Shown here piece by piece: positions 32,529 through 41,704 of a stretch of 64,000 bases of DNA. Below the pieces are notes generated by a model. It ran no database searches. It was not told the origin of the DNA and was given only the letters and a program-made list of their open reading frames with translations. The first letter of the stretch is position 1, and each line of letters starts with the position of its first letter. Made by a program: the position numbers and the translations under genes. The stretch comes from Spirochaetota bacterium (lineage in GTDB: Bacteria > Spirochaetota > Brachyspiria > Brachyspirales > JACRPF01): positions 248,001 to 312,000 of the forward strand of contig JACRPF010000015.1 of NCBI GenBank assembly GCA_016214035.1, read 5' to 3'.

Positions 32529-34049
32529 TCAGGATGTTCTGCCGAGCGGCAGTCGTACCGTCACCGAAGTGCCTTTCTTCTCTTCGCTTGCGATCGAAAT
32601 GGTTCCCTGCATGACGTCGACGATGTTTTTTGCGATGTATAATCCGAGACCCATGCCGCCGAAGGCGCGGTCGAAACCGGCATCGAGCTGGATGAAAGGT
32701 TTGAACACGTCGCGGATGCGTTTGTGCGGGATGCCGATACCGGTGTCGCGTACGGCAAGTTCCGCTTCGAAGAGCCGTATGTCGCCGAGATGATGGTAGT
32801 TGAACAGGTCGGGTGAGAAATCGACGCGTCCTTCTTCACGCTTCGATACTTCGCGGAGCACTATCTCCACGCTGCCGCTCGGCGTGAATTTCAACGCATT
32901 AGAGATGACCGCTTCGGCGATGAGATGGAACCGCTCGCGAATACCGACGATCTGCGCCACCTCGGGTTCTATCTTCACCGAGACCTGAACCGAGGCCGGA
33001 TCGTACAGGAACGCGGTGGCCGCGATGATGGCGGCTATCTCGTCTGCCGGAGAGAACACGACGTTTTCAAGCGCTGTCTCGCCGTCACCGAGCGCCGCGT
33101 TGATGAGACCGCTGCTTACCTGCGAAATGCGGGCGATGTTGTCGCTGATGACCGTGAATGCCTTCTCGCGTGCTGCTTCGGGAATATCCTTTTTCTTGAG
33201 GAGGTTTACATAGCCCATGATGTTTGCCACGGGGTGTTTAAGCTCGTGTGTCACGCGGGCGCGGAATTCGCGGATGAGCCTCGCGTAATATTCCTGTTCG
33301 CGTTTGAGCCGCGCGGATTCCTGGATGAGCTTCTGGAATCTGCGCTCGATGACGTCGGTGACGATGGTCTCGGTCTGCGGATGGAGCGCCGCGGCAAGAC
33401 GCCGTAACGCCAGCTCCGTTGCGCCGTTTTCAATACGCCCGTCGTCGCACATGGCAAGCGCTTCGGTGAGATCGACGGTAAATGCCTCCTGCATCTCTTC
33501 CATCACCGACCCGTCGCCGCCCGGCTGTACCGGAGTCTGGCCGGTGACGTCCGCCGCGGTGATGTGAACCTTTTCGGTGAACATCCCCGGTGATGAAAAG
33601 AACGGCGCCCCGATGACCATGATCGAACCGGGCGCGGCGCTGTATCCGGTTTCCTCAAGGATTTCGCGGGAGGCGCACTGCCGTACCGCCGCCATTCCTT
33701 CGCCGTCTTCGGGTTCGATGATGCCCGCCGCTATCTCGATGAACGGGACGGCTGCCGAGGCCCGTTTTTCAATCACCGTTTCACGGTAGCGCACCACAGG
33801 TCTGAACGAACGGCGGAGCACCACATGCACCGCATGTCCGGCCCTGATGAACGGCAGGATGACCACCGCATCGGGATGGTTGCGCGTGATGATGTCGCAG
33901 TTATACGGATCCGATACACTGCCGTCGGTGTAGCTGTTGCGTACACGCACGCGCCGCACCGTGACGAAACCGGTGGCCAGCTCCACGGGCGGCACCAGCG
34001 GCGAGAATTGCGCCTCGGTGACGCTTTTGCTTTTCTTATTTACCGCCAT
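32529..34049 (-). CDS. NUDIX-histidine kinase fusion protein
   Basis: A 506-residue soluble protein. Residues ~40-215 are an ADP-ribose-pyrophosphatase-like NUDIX domain with the core REILEETGY; the stretch from the motif's first glycine is about five residues longer than usual. A coiled coil (~220-255) leads to a histidine kinase: His268 in RVTHELKHPVANI, N-box EAVISNALKFTP, G1 VRDTGIGIP, F-box FKPFIQLD and G2 GGMGLGLYIAKNI. No transmembrane segment or response regulator is present. A nucleotide-sugar or ADP-ribose signal sensed by the NUDIX part is a reasonable guess. Its start overlaps the preceding lipoprotein gene by 10 nt. Confidence 0.9.
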   Translation of the reverse strand: MAVNKKSKSVTEAQFSPLVPPVELATGFVTVRRVRVRNSYTDGSVSDPYNCDIITRNHPDAVVILPFIRAGHAVHVVLRRSFRPVVRYRETVIEKRASAAVPFIEIAAGIIEPEDGEGMAAVRQCASREILEETGYSAAPGSIMVIGAPFFSSPGMFTEKVHITAADVTGQTPVQPGGDGSVMEEMQEAFTVDLTEALAMCDDGRIENGATELALRRLAAALHPQTETIVTDVIERRFQKLIQESARLKREQEYYARLIREFRARVTHELKHPVANIMGYVNLLKKKDIPEAAREKAFTVISDNIARISQVSSGLINAALGDGETALENVVFSPADEIAAIIAATAFLYDPASVQVSVKIEPEVAQIVGIRERFHLIAEAVISNALKFTPSGSVEIVLREVSKREEGRVDFSPDLFNYHHLGDIRLFEAELAVRDTGIGIPHKRIRDVFKPFIQLDAGFDRAFGGMGLGLYIAKNIVDVMQGTISIASEEKKGTSVTVRLPLGRTS

Positions 34050-34465
34050 CGTAATGCCTCGATCTTCCCTTGCTCTACGATGTGTTTCAGCCCGGGGAAA
34101 ACAAGCTCAATCACGATATCGCAGCGGCCGTTGTCGCTGTGCGCGGCGCGGATGACGGCATATTTTTTTTCGATGAATTCTTTTACGGCGGTGTTGAGCG
34201 CGTCATTGGTACGCGGCGTGTACCGCATCAATTCGGTTTCCGTCTGCGAACGGGCGATGAGTACGGCCGCATTGGATGCGCTGGTATTCCGTGCCGCAGC
34301 TGAGGAGTCGAACGGGTTCGGATAGCCGATGCCCGATGCGCGGAAGGTATTGTCGTCAACAAAGCCGTCGGTAATCGCGGCCGCTGCCGGAGCTTCGGTG
34401 CGCAGTGCCGCGGGCTGCGTACAGCCGATGAGGAAAAGCAGAGCAAAAGCAGGCATGAGACGCAT
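34040..34465 (-). CDS. LPP20-like lipoprotein
   Basis: A 141-residue lipoprotein with signal and lipobox (MRLMPAFALLFLIGC, lipidated Cys15). The mature part, DDNTFRASGIGYPNPF followed by an alanine-rich helix (RNTSASNAAVLIARSQ), resembles the LPP20/FlgT-N-like family in which a variable strand precedes an 'A..AA...A' helix. Function of these lipoproteins is generally unknown. The start at 34465 was chosen for the lipoprotein signal. It sits between the Rossmann-type protein and the NUDIX-kinase, with tight spacing on both sides. Confidence 0.65.
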   Translation of the reverse strand: MRLMPAFALLFLIGCTQPAALRTEAPAAAAITDGFVDDNTFRASGIGYPNPFDSSAAARNTSASNAAVLIARSQTETELMRYTPRTNDALNTAVKEFIEKKYAVIRAAHSDNGRCDIVIELVFPGLKHIVEQGKIEALRWR

Positions 34466-34473
34466 ATCCGGTC

Positions 34474-35382
34474 CTACAACGTACAGTCGCCCGATGACGA
34501 AATGCCTTTGATGCATTGAAAGACGGGATAGAGGTCTTCAAGCGGCGCGTGCACGAACGATGTCTTTCTGGCGATGTAACTGAAGAACGCGCTCCATACG
34601 CGGACACCGCGTTCTTCATCACTTTCAGTGTAGGTGTAATGCTCTTTGAACCCGTTGCGGTGGGTGACGATGAGCTCGCGCTCACTCCATACCGCATCGG
34701 CGTCCGACGCCATGATGCTGATCGATGCGATATCGCCTTCCATGAGCGTTATCGACGGCCCGGAGACGGGTGTGAATACCGATGCAGCGGGGTTTTTTGT
34801 CTCTGCGGCTGATGCGATCCTGAACTCGAGCTTGTTGTCCACGTTCGCGAGCAGAAGCGCCGCGGGCAGGAGTTTTTCCAGAAGTATCGGTGTCTCCCGC
34901 AGCGCTTTCAAAGGTGTGCGCACAATAACGCGGCTCACATCGCCGAAACGTTTTGCGGTGATCATTTTTTTGATGATGCCGATTTTGGAGTCGGCGAGAA
35001 GCGGCGTGTATGCGGCGCAGAGCAGACGCCGTTTTATGTATTCATGCTCCCAGTACGCGGCGTACATCTGCGTATACTGCCCGGGGGTGAGCGCGGTCAC
35101 GTCGGATAAAAAGATATGCATGCCTTTTATCACAGCTGCATCGACTACCGCCGGAGCGATGACGCTGCCGAAGACGATAGCGTCGGCGACGGTGTCCGAC
35201 AGCATTGCAGTGCCGTCGGTGCGTGCGAGCGATGCGTCCGCGGCCGAAGGATTTCCGCTGTCGGTGAAATTGAGTCCCACAAGATCGATGACATTATTGT
35301 CCGCAAGCAGCGACAGTACACCGATTACCCGGTGATAATAATCTTTTGAATCGCCTGAAAAGACGACGCGTATCGGTTTCAT
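34474..35382 (-). CDS. Divergent Gfo/Idh/MocA-like Rossmann protein
   Basis: A 302-residue protein. It opens with KPIRVVFSGDSKDYYHRVIGVLSLLADN, a dinucleotide-binding-like first strand in which the usual GxGxxG is degraded to SGDSKDYYHR. Later sequence (ADAIVFGSVIAPAVVDAAVIKGMHIFLSD) matches the strand-helix pattern of the Gfo/Idh family, and the end (YIARKTSFVHAPLEDLYPVFQCIKGI) resembles that family's terminal helix. Cofactor binding is doubtful. GGAGAG precedes the start at 35382. It is the first gene of the operon with the lipoprotein and NUDIX-kinase. Confidence in the family is moderate. Confidence 0.5.
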   Translation of the reverse strand: MKPIRVVFSGDSKDYYHRVIGVLSLLADNNVIDLVGLNFTDSGNPSAADASLARTDGTAMLSDTVADAIVFGSVIAPAVVDAAVIKGMHIFLSDVTALTPGQYTQMYAAYWEHEYIKRRLLCAAYTPLLADSKIGIIKKMITAKRFGDVSRVIVRTPLKALRETPILLEKLLPAALLLANVDNKLEFRIASAAETKNPAASVFTPVSGPSITLMEGDIASISIMASDADAVWSERELIVTHRNGFKEHYTYTESDEERGVRVWSAFFSYIARKTSFVHAPLEDLYPVFQCIKGISSSGDCTL

Positions 35383-35472
35383 AGCTCTCTCCGCAACATG
35401 CGTGAACATCCGTCACGAATGTGCATCAACAGGAGGCTCACCGTTCTGACGGCTGATATTATGATAACCTGA

Positions 35473-35500
35473 AGTATAATGGAAGGATATATTTTGTCAA
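35473..35500 (-). promoter_or_regulatory. Promoter of the NUDIX-kinase operon
   Basis: Minus-strand TTGACA (35500-35495), 16 bp, TATACT (35478-35473), giving a leader of about 85 nt before the start at 35382. Confidence 0.7.
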
Positions 35501-35515
35501 ATAGAATAGAGCGCG

Positions 35516-37720
35516 TTACGGCCTTCGAATGGTATATACCGATGACGTGTTTTCCGGTACAGCAAGCTCGACAGCTCCGCCGGCAACAGGATATTCGATG
35601 CCGGTCGATAGCTCGATAAGAACGGCTGCATCGGCGATGCGCAGGCTGCATCGTTCCTGTGTGCCGAAGTTCGCTATGAACATATAGCCGATACCGTCGG
35701 TTCCATCGGTGCTGACGGCGCGAAAACCCTGCGTGCCGCAGTGCAGTGAATGAACATTGTCTTTCAACCGTTGTGCGTCGTTTGATGAAACAGTGCTGAT
35801 TGAAAAACCATCATCGATGAGAACCGCACCTTCGGAATAACATGCGGTGCCGATGGTGCAGCGCAGACAAAGCTCATCCGCGTATAAACTGCCGAGGAGC
35901 GGCTGTGTGGGCCGGCATATCGCGATGCGCCGTTCGTCGGGTCTGAAAATAGAGAACTGTTCACTGCCGTAGATGCGTGTCAGCGTGAGCGCATCATCGA
36001 TACATAACCACGATGAATCTAGTGGAATAATCTCATTCTGCTGTGGAATACCGCCGATAGTTCTGTCACCCTGTTCACTCCGGTATCGGCGCGTACCTCC
36101 GTTGAAAACATCATTGGGCATTTTCAGTCTGAGGCTTTTCACTTCTTTCAGCATGCAATCCTTTGCGGAAAATGCATACTGAAGCACGACCATCGTGCGG
36201 TCATCGGGAAGTGCAGCCGCCGCGACATGGTGATGCGCGAGCGTGTAATTGCCTTCGCCTTCGCCCATCGGAAGCATTTCTTTCCATTCAAGTTCACCGC
36301 AGGCGGAAAAACCGCCGTCGAACAAGCGGTAATTGCATCCGAGCTGCTTCGGTGCCAGTTTGCCGGTCGACCGCAATTCACCGCAGAGACTGTTCTGCCA
36401 TTCGGCCATATCGCTACGGCCGGCCGGCACGCACATTATCGCCGGACCGTCCGCGCCTTTCCATACCCACGACGCCGCGCGGTGTGCCGAGCGATGCACC
36501 GCCGCGCCGTGATACGGCTCATTCCAGGATACAGTCTCATGCCGCTCACGCCGGGATGCGTTGAACGGGAAATACCGCCGCCAGAACGCCGCCTGCGACA
36601 GAGTGACCGCGCGGTCGGATTCAAGACGGGCATAATAGAACAGGGAATTATCGCGCACCGATGCGAGACGCGATGAGAGGAATGCTCCGTCGGTGTTCTG
36701 TTCCATCTCCTTCGATACCGTTTGCAGCCAACCGGATTCAAACGACGATGCATCATCTCCGAAACAGTCCATCGCGAACATCCACATCGGCAGCGCATAA
36801 TCCTGGCAGTAGCAGTATCGCGCGCGTGTGTCGCCGCCGATTCGATAGAGCCGTCCGTCGGAGAACGTGAATCCCCGGACGATGCGCCACAGGTCTTCCG
36901 CATGATGATACACTTCAGCCGGCACCGCATACCCGCGGCGTTTAAAATCGAAATGAAGCATGGCGATATTTGAAAGGCATATCACCATGTAGCCCACGTT
37001 GAGATAATTATGGTGGTTGAGCGAATAGTTCTCGGTGAAATTAGGACCCACATGCCATTCTTTGAGCGGCTTGCCGTTGAACATCAGTGTGGATGCAGCA
37101 TCCGTCGGAATGGATATGCCGTTGAGAAGAAACGATGTTGCCTTCGTGAGATACTCGTTTCGTCGCGGAGTTTCCGGATAGCGCATTGCCGTGCGCAGCA
37201 GGAATGTGCCGTTCCAGATATTCGATTCGGGTTTGTTGATGGAATGTTCGATACCCGCGATTACCGGATGATTATCGATTATCCAATTCGCTTCAGAGAT
37301 GAGTACTCGTTCGAGCAATGAGTTGTCGTCATCGGTCAGATGTTCCTGAATTGCGTCAACACCGTGCATCATGCGCTCAAGCCCGAGCATGCTTATCCAG
37401 AAATGACCCCATTGACCGCCGTCGGTGCATGTTTCTGTTCCGCTGCGATGCGTGGAAAGACCGTACCGCATGAGCTCGCGCGCCAGCGTTATGATATCCG
37501 CGCGCTTCATGCCCGCGTGTTTTTCGTCAAGTTCCGGCGCCGTGCCGAGAACGGCAAGTGAAGCGAATACATTGAAATTGCTCTGTATCGGCCAGTGGGC
37601 GCTTTCGCCGGTGCCGTAATACGTATACGCGGGATTTTTCGGCGATGTGCGGATTAATCTCCGTGCCGCAGGCAGCCATTGTTCAAGCAGCCTGATATAG
37701 TCATTCGATGTGACGTTCAT
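35516..37720 (-). CDS. Large alpha/alpha-barrel protein, probable carbohydrate-active enzyme
   Basis: A 734-residue protein without a signal peptide. The N-terminal ~400 residues are helix-rich (AYTYYGTGESAHWPIQSNFNVFASLAVLG, TDGGQWGHFWISMLGLERMM, NFTENYSLNHHNYLNVGYMV), as in (alpha/alpha) toroids. The C-terminal half is rich in beta-strands, the layout of heparinase- or chondroitinase-like lyases. Conserved-looking His/Tyr/Asn clusters (SLNHHNYLNV, YCYCQDYALPMWMFAMD) might be catalytic. I cannot assign a family. The start at 37720 follows GGAGG. Its neighbour, the divergent PocR-AraC regulator, may control it. Confidence 0.65.
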   Translation of the reverse strand: MNVTSNDYIRLLEQWLPAARRLIRTSPKNPAYTYYGTGESAHWPIQSNFNVFASLAVLGTAPELDEKHAGMKRADIITLARELMRYGLSTHRSGTETCTDGGQWGHFWISMLGLERMMHGVDAIQEHLTDDDNSLLERVLISEANWIIDNHPVIAGIEHSINKPESNIWNGTFLLRTAMRYPETPRRNEYLTKATSFLLNGISIPTDAASTLMFNGKPLKEWHVGPNFTENYSLNHHNYLNVGYMVICLSNIAMLHFDFKRRGYAVPAEVYHHAEDLWRIVRGFTFSDGRLYRIGGDTRARYCYCQDYALPMWMFAMDCFGDDASSFESGWLQTVSKEMEQNTDGAFLSSRLASVRDNSLFYYARLESDRAVTLSQAAFWRRYFPFNASRRERHETVSWNEPYHGAAVHRSAHRAASWVWKGADGPAIMCVPAGRSDMAEWQNSLCGELRSTGKLAPKQLGCNYRLFDGGFSACGELEWKEMLPMGEGEGNYTLAHHHVAAAALPDDRTMVVLQYAFSAKDCMLKEVKSLRLKMPNDVFNGGTRRYRSEQGDRTIGGIPQQNEIIPLDSSWLCIDDALTLTRIYGSEQFSIFRPDERRIAICRPTQPLLGSLYADELCLRCTIGTACYSEGAVLIDDGFSISTVSSNDAQRLKDNVHSLHCGTQGFRAVSTDGTDGIGYMFIANFGTQERCSLRIADAAVLIELSTGIEYPVAGGAVELAVPENTSSVYTIRRP

Positions 37721-37848
37721 ATCGCCTCCATGCGCGTTCGTATTATCCATAATATACTGTCACATCTGCATGCGGTGAATGGACATTCATGTCATATTCT
37801 TGTATATTATTACTGCTATCACGATACGCTGCACATCTGGAGTTGACC

Positions 37849-38682
37849 GTGCCGGGAGTTACGCTTGAAGAGAGTATATGCGCGCTTGAAGCTGCACTCG
37901 GCGTTTCCATAACCGTAGTCGATAACGCCGGTATATTTCACACGCCGCAGGGTGTTTCGATATTCAACCGCGAGCGGCAGTCGCATCGGAAGAATGCTGT
38001 CTGTGCCGCCGGTTTCAGTGACGCCTGCGTCGAACATTGCCGCTATGAGATGAACAGTAAATGCCAGAGGCTGCGCTCACCGTTCGCGGAAACCTGCTGG
38101 AAAGGTGTTACGGAGATTGTCATACCGCTCGCGTACGAGGGTATTCATTACGGCATGCTGTATGCCGGCTCATGGCGGAGCAGCACCGTTCAGCCGCCGA
38201 AACTGCCGGCGGCATTCACGAAGGCATATGCAAAACTTCCCCGGCAAAGCGACACGTGCAGGGATATCATGAATATACTGGCGGTTTTTTCCGACGGTAT
38301 CATGCTCCGGCTTAAAGAGATGCATACGCTCGATGTTCATCCTGATTCACGCGGCAGCAGAGTAATGGCATATATCGGTGCGCATGCGGCGGAGGAGATA
38401 CAGCTTGCAGATATTGCGGCGGAGCTTCGGCTGTCCAAAACACGCACCAGCGTTCTGATACACCGGATATTCGGGACATCACTGCCGGCGCTGGTGGCGG
38501 GCGAACGCATCAAGCGTGTTCAGGCGCTTCTGGCGACAACGGACAGTACGCTGGCGCGCATCGCCGCGGCAACCGGGTTCTGCGATGAATATCACCTGAG
38601 CAGGATATTCAGAAAAAATACCGGTCTCACGCCGGGTGTGTACCGCAAACGGCATCGTATCGATATCATCGCACCGCGGTGA
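37849..38682 (+). CDS. PocR-AraC transcriptional regulator
   Basis: About 277 residues. The N-terminal half is a PocR-type ligand-binding domain with its cysteine cluster (ACVEHCRYEMNSKC ... ETCWKG), and IVIPLAYEGIHYGMLYAGSW is typical. The C-terminal ~100 residues are two AraC helix-turn-helix motifs (IQLADIAAELRLSKTRTSVLIHRIFG; LARIAAATGFCDEYHLSRIFRKNTGLTPGVYRK). PocR domains bind small ligands such as diols or sugars. I chose the GTG at 37849 because GGAG lies 6 nt upstream; an in-frame ATG at 37789 would add 20 unconserved residues. The 3' end overlaps the convergent GH20 gene by 17 bp. Confidence 0.87.
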   Translation: MPGVTLEESICALEAALGVSITVVDNAGIFHTPQGVSIFNRERQSHRKNAVCAAGFSDACVEHCRYEMNSKCQRLRSPFAETCWKGVTEIVIPLAYEGIHYGMLYAGSWRSSTVQPPKLPAAFTKAYAKLPRQSDTCRDIMNILAVFSDGIMLRLKEMHTLDVHPDSRGSRVMAYIGAHAAEEIQLADIAAELRLSKTRTSVLIHRIFGTSLPALVAGERIKRVQALLATTDSTLARIAAATGFCDEYHLSRIFRKNTGLTPGVYRKRHRIDIIAPR

Positions 38683-41581
38683 GTGCCGCAAGGCCTATCA
38701 TGAGCCCCGGGATGTTCTGCTGCGCGCGCATCTCAACCGACGAAATGACCGCGTCCGGCTTCGGATTTATCCACTCATACGCCTGCAGATTCACCGCTTC
38801 TCCGGCGGGCGTACAGCCTTCCCATGCGAGCGCCGCATTCCAGGTATGCGCATAATCCCACGCCTGCCACGGGTTTTTTCTCGACGAATCCGTCAGCCAG
38901 TGCGTTATGTTTTTACCGTCGATTGATATGTTCGTCGTTTCGCCGTTCGCATAGGTGATGCGGTAGATGCCGTACGTCTGCAGTTTCACCTCGGGCTGTT
39001 CAACGTGCATCGCCTGCAGGAACACGAGACTTTTTGCCGTCATGTTCACCGGCAGTGCGGGTGCCGATGCACGTGTCGCTCCGTTTGCTTTTCCGACGAC
39101 GATGCATGTTTCGCCGATCTGATAATCAATACCGAACAGGCGCACATTGCCGCCGGGCAGGAATGACAGATCGCGGCGCATACCGAGACCGAACCACGAT
39201 GACGCATCACCCATGCGTTTGTGCGTTGCGACGCCGTCAAGAGCTATGGGGGTAAAGCGGGCAAAGGACATACGCGAGGGGCTGTCACACCGGTGAATCG
39301 CCGCGGCGAACACCGCAGCGGGAGACCAGGGAAGTGCCGACGGAGCCGTCATGCCGGTGTTCCATGCTGCGGCGACACCCATCATCGAATTCGCGCCCGG
39401 CTGCCGCGTGCCGAGGAATCCCCAGTCGGTGGTGAGCACGCCCATAGCGCCGATGGCCGCTATCTCACGGGCGGTGTAATAATTGTTCTCGGTTTTGAAC
39501 CAGGGACAGCCGATGACGCGGTATCCGTTTTCCGCAAAGTGTCTGAACGTCGGATAATTCGTGAGCACATTATTCACGTAATTGTAATGCCAGTCGGTGA
39601 TGATGACATCCTTGCGTATCTTTCCCACCGCGGGATGGACGATATGCCCGCCGTAATGGCTTGAGCCGCTGTTCGCTTCAACGGCGCCGAGCGGAGTCCA
39701 GCGTTTCTGTTCAAGAAGAAAATCGCCCCAGATCATCGTCTCCACATTCCGGTCTGCGAGCCATCCGGCGATTTTGTTGACGTCGTCCGCAAAAAGATAG
39801 GCCGCATCCATATTCGTGCAGATGCCGCAGAGCTTCATCCCGGCAATCTCGTCATGGCCGATATGCATGCGGCGGCATTTGGTGACGTCCGCGAGCTCCT
39901 GCATGATGTCAAAGATAAGCGTATAGGTCTCCGGCTTGTTCGGGCAGTATGCTTTGCCGTGTCCTTCTTTTTTCCAGTCGGGGTCTTCGGCGATCTCCGG
40001 ATGCGAGCTCAGGAGGTTCTGCATCTTTCCGTAGGTGAACACCGCGGGTATCACTTCGAGGTTGTACCTTCGCGCATAGTCGGCAAGTTCTGCGAACTCG
40101 GCAAGCGTCAGCGCATTTTTCGCGGCGGCTTCGGGGTGCGACTTCCACTGCAGTGCGTCCCAGCGTATTTCCAGCATGACGGCATTCGCCTTGAAATAGG
40201 AGAAGGTGTCGCGGATGAGCCGTTTCGTCTCTTCGTTAGCGCCTATCTTTGCGCCGCCCTCGACATAGAATCCGCGGAATTTGATGTCGGGTACGTCGAT
40301 GATGACTGCTTCTCCGAGTTCGGCTCCGCGTACACCGCGCCTGATGAGCTGGCGGAACGTTTGCGCGCCGTAGATGACTCCGGCGTCGTCACTCCCGGCG
40401 ATGAGTACACCGTTCGTCGTGACGCTGAGCGCATACCCTTCCGCCCCGGGTGTTTTCTCGTTCACGGTAACACCGAAGCGCCGGCAGGCGTTTGCAATGG
40501 ATGTATCTTTCGGCGGTACGCCGATGATTATTGCCGCATTCAGCGCAGCATCAGGCGTTGACGATTCGACGCGTGCTGCGGTAACGCCGAAACGTGCACA
40601 TGCAAGCGCGATGAGTTCAAACGCCGCGTCATGCTGTGCATCGCATGCTACGGTGACCTTATTCGGCAGTGAAAATATGCCGCTGCCGCGACGATATGAT
40701 TTCGGTTCGGGGATGACCGTGCCGCTTTTGCGGTCAATGCCGCCGTCATCCAGATTCGCAGACGCCGCACACACGTCCTTGGTAAGCCGCATAAGCCGTT
40801 CCTTTGCGCTGCCGGTCAACGGCTCCATCGGACGCCCATACCGGGTGAGCAATTTTTGGAGATATGCCGATGAACGTTCCGTGAACCTGGTTTCCATCGC
40901 GGCGATGTATCCGGGTTTCGGTACGCAGCGCGCTTCTATGGAAGCTTTAATGGTTGTGCCGTTTGCGGGAATATTTTCATATTGATACAGGAAGGTGAAT
41001 GTCTTGCGGTCCTCCGGTCCCCAGGGTCTGTCGCAGACCGACCTGAGTTTCCAGGTGACGTTCGGCCTGTCGGAGGAAAACGTGAAGACCCAATCGGCAT
41101 CCTTGAGCGCGAGCGTGACATTGGTGACGTCTATCGTCGTCCAGTTCGAAGGATCGAGCGCGATGTCGTTCATGCCGTCGCGCTTGACGGCGGCATTGGC
41201 GAAAATATCCTTCGGGAGATAACAGTCGATGACGGCATACGCAGCCCCGGAATTCGGCAGTATCTCCGCGGCAACATCTATTCTCACACCGTCGGGCGTT
41301 GCCGTGTGACGCATCTCGGAACGAATCATCTTGTTGTTGCGCGGTTTGATGGACACGGTTCCGTCACCGACGACAGTCTCATGCGCATCATCAGCTTTCG
41401 GATAGAGTGTTCCCCATCCCTTATGTGCCAGATAGAATTCGCCTTGCATTATCCGGTAGGGACCGTACATGCAGACCGCAGATTCAGCGCTTACATCGAG
41501 CGCCGTATTGCCCGATTCCACGTGTAGTGCGTACAGGGATGCCGCAAGAAAGATGGTGCATATTATTGAAAGATATTTCAT
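38666..41581 (-). CDS. Secreted GH20 beta-N-acetylhexosaminidase-like protein
   Basis: A 971-residue exported protein with signal peptide MKYLSIICTIFLAASLYAL. Residues ~25-290 form a beta-rich domain of unknown type. A GH20b domain follows (GTVIPEPKSYRRGSGIF...), then the GH20 TIM barrel (DVPDIKFRGFYVEGGAK). The catalytic pair is Asp577-Glu578 in MHIGHDEIAG. GH20 enzymes release N-acetylhexosamines by substrate-assisted catalysis. A C-terminal domain of ~200 residues is unassigned. AAGGAG precedes the ATG and TATACT lies upstream. It converges on the PocR-AraC gene, which may regulate it. Confidence 0.88.
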   Translation of the reverse strand: MKYLSIICTIFLAASLYALHVESGNTALDVSAESAVCMYGPYRIMQGEFYLAHKGWGTLYPKADDAHETVVGDGTVSIKPRNNKMIRSEMRHTATPDGVRIDVAAEILPNSGAAYAVIDCYLPKDIFANAAVKRDGMNDIALDPSNWTTIDVTNVTLALKDADWVFTFSSDRPNVTWKLRSVCDRPWGPEDRKTFTFLYQYENIPANGTTIKASIEARCVPKPGYIAAMETRFTERSSAYLQKLLTRYGRPMEPLTGSAKERLMRLTKDVCAASANLDDGGIDRKSGTVIPEPKSYRRGSGIFSLPNKVTVACDAQHDAAFELIALACARFGVTAARVESSTPDAALNAAIIIGVPPKDTSIANACRRFGVTVNEKTPGAEGYALSVTTNGVLIAGSDDAGVIYGAQTFRQLIRRGVRGAELGEAVIIDVPDIKFRGFYVEGGAKIGANEETKRLIRDTFSYFKANAVMLEIRWDALQWKSHPEAAAKNALTLAEFAELADYARRYNLEVIPAVFTYGKMQNLLSSHPEIAEDPDWKKEGHGKAYCPNKPETYTLIFDIMQELADVTKCRRMHIGHDEIAGMKLCGICTNMDAAYLFADDVNKIAGWLADRNVETMIWGDFLLEQKRWTPLGAVEANSGSSHYGGHIVHPAVGKIRKDVIITDWHYNYVNNVLTNYPTFRHFAENGYRVIGCPWFKTENNYYTAREIAAIGAMGVLTTDWGFLGTRQPGANSMMGVAAAWNTGMTAPSALPWSPAAVFAAAIHRCDSPSRMSFARFTPIALDGVATHKRMGDASSWFGLGMRRDLSFLPGGNVRLFGIDYQIGETCIVVGKANGATRASAPALPVNMTAKSLVFLQAMHVEQPEVKLQTYGIYRITYANGETTNISIDGKNITHWLTDSSRKNPWQAWDYAHTWNAALAWEGCTPAGEAVNLQAYEWINPKPDAVISSVEMRAQQNIPGLMIGLAALTAVR

Positions 41582-41704
41582 ACTGAAGCGCTCCTTGTTT
41601 TCATACTGCCGGCTGTCGAGTATAGTATACCATATCGGCGGTATTTCAGGTTTGCTGGGATTTCTATACAGTTTGCTGGGATTTCACGATGATGTACTGC
41701 CATG

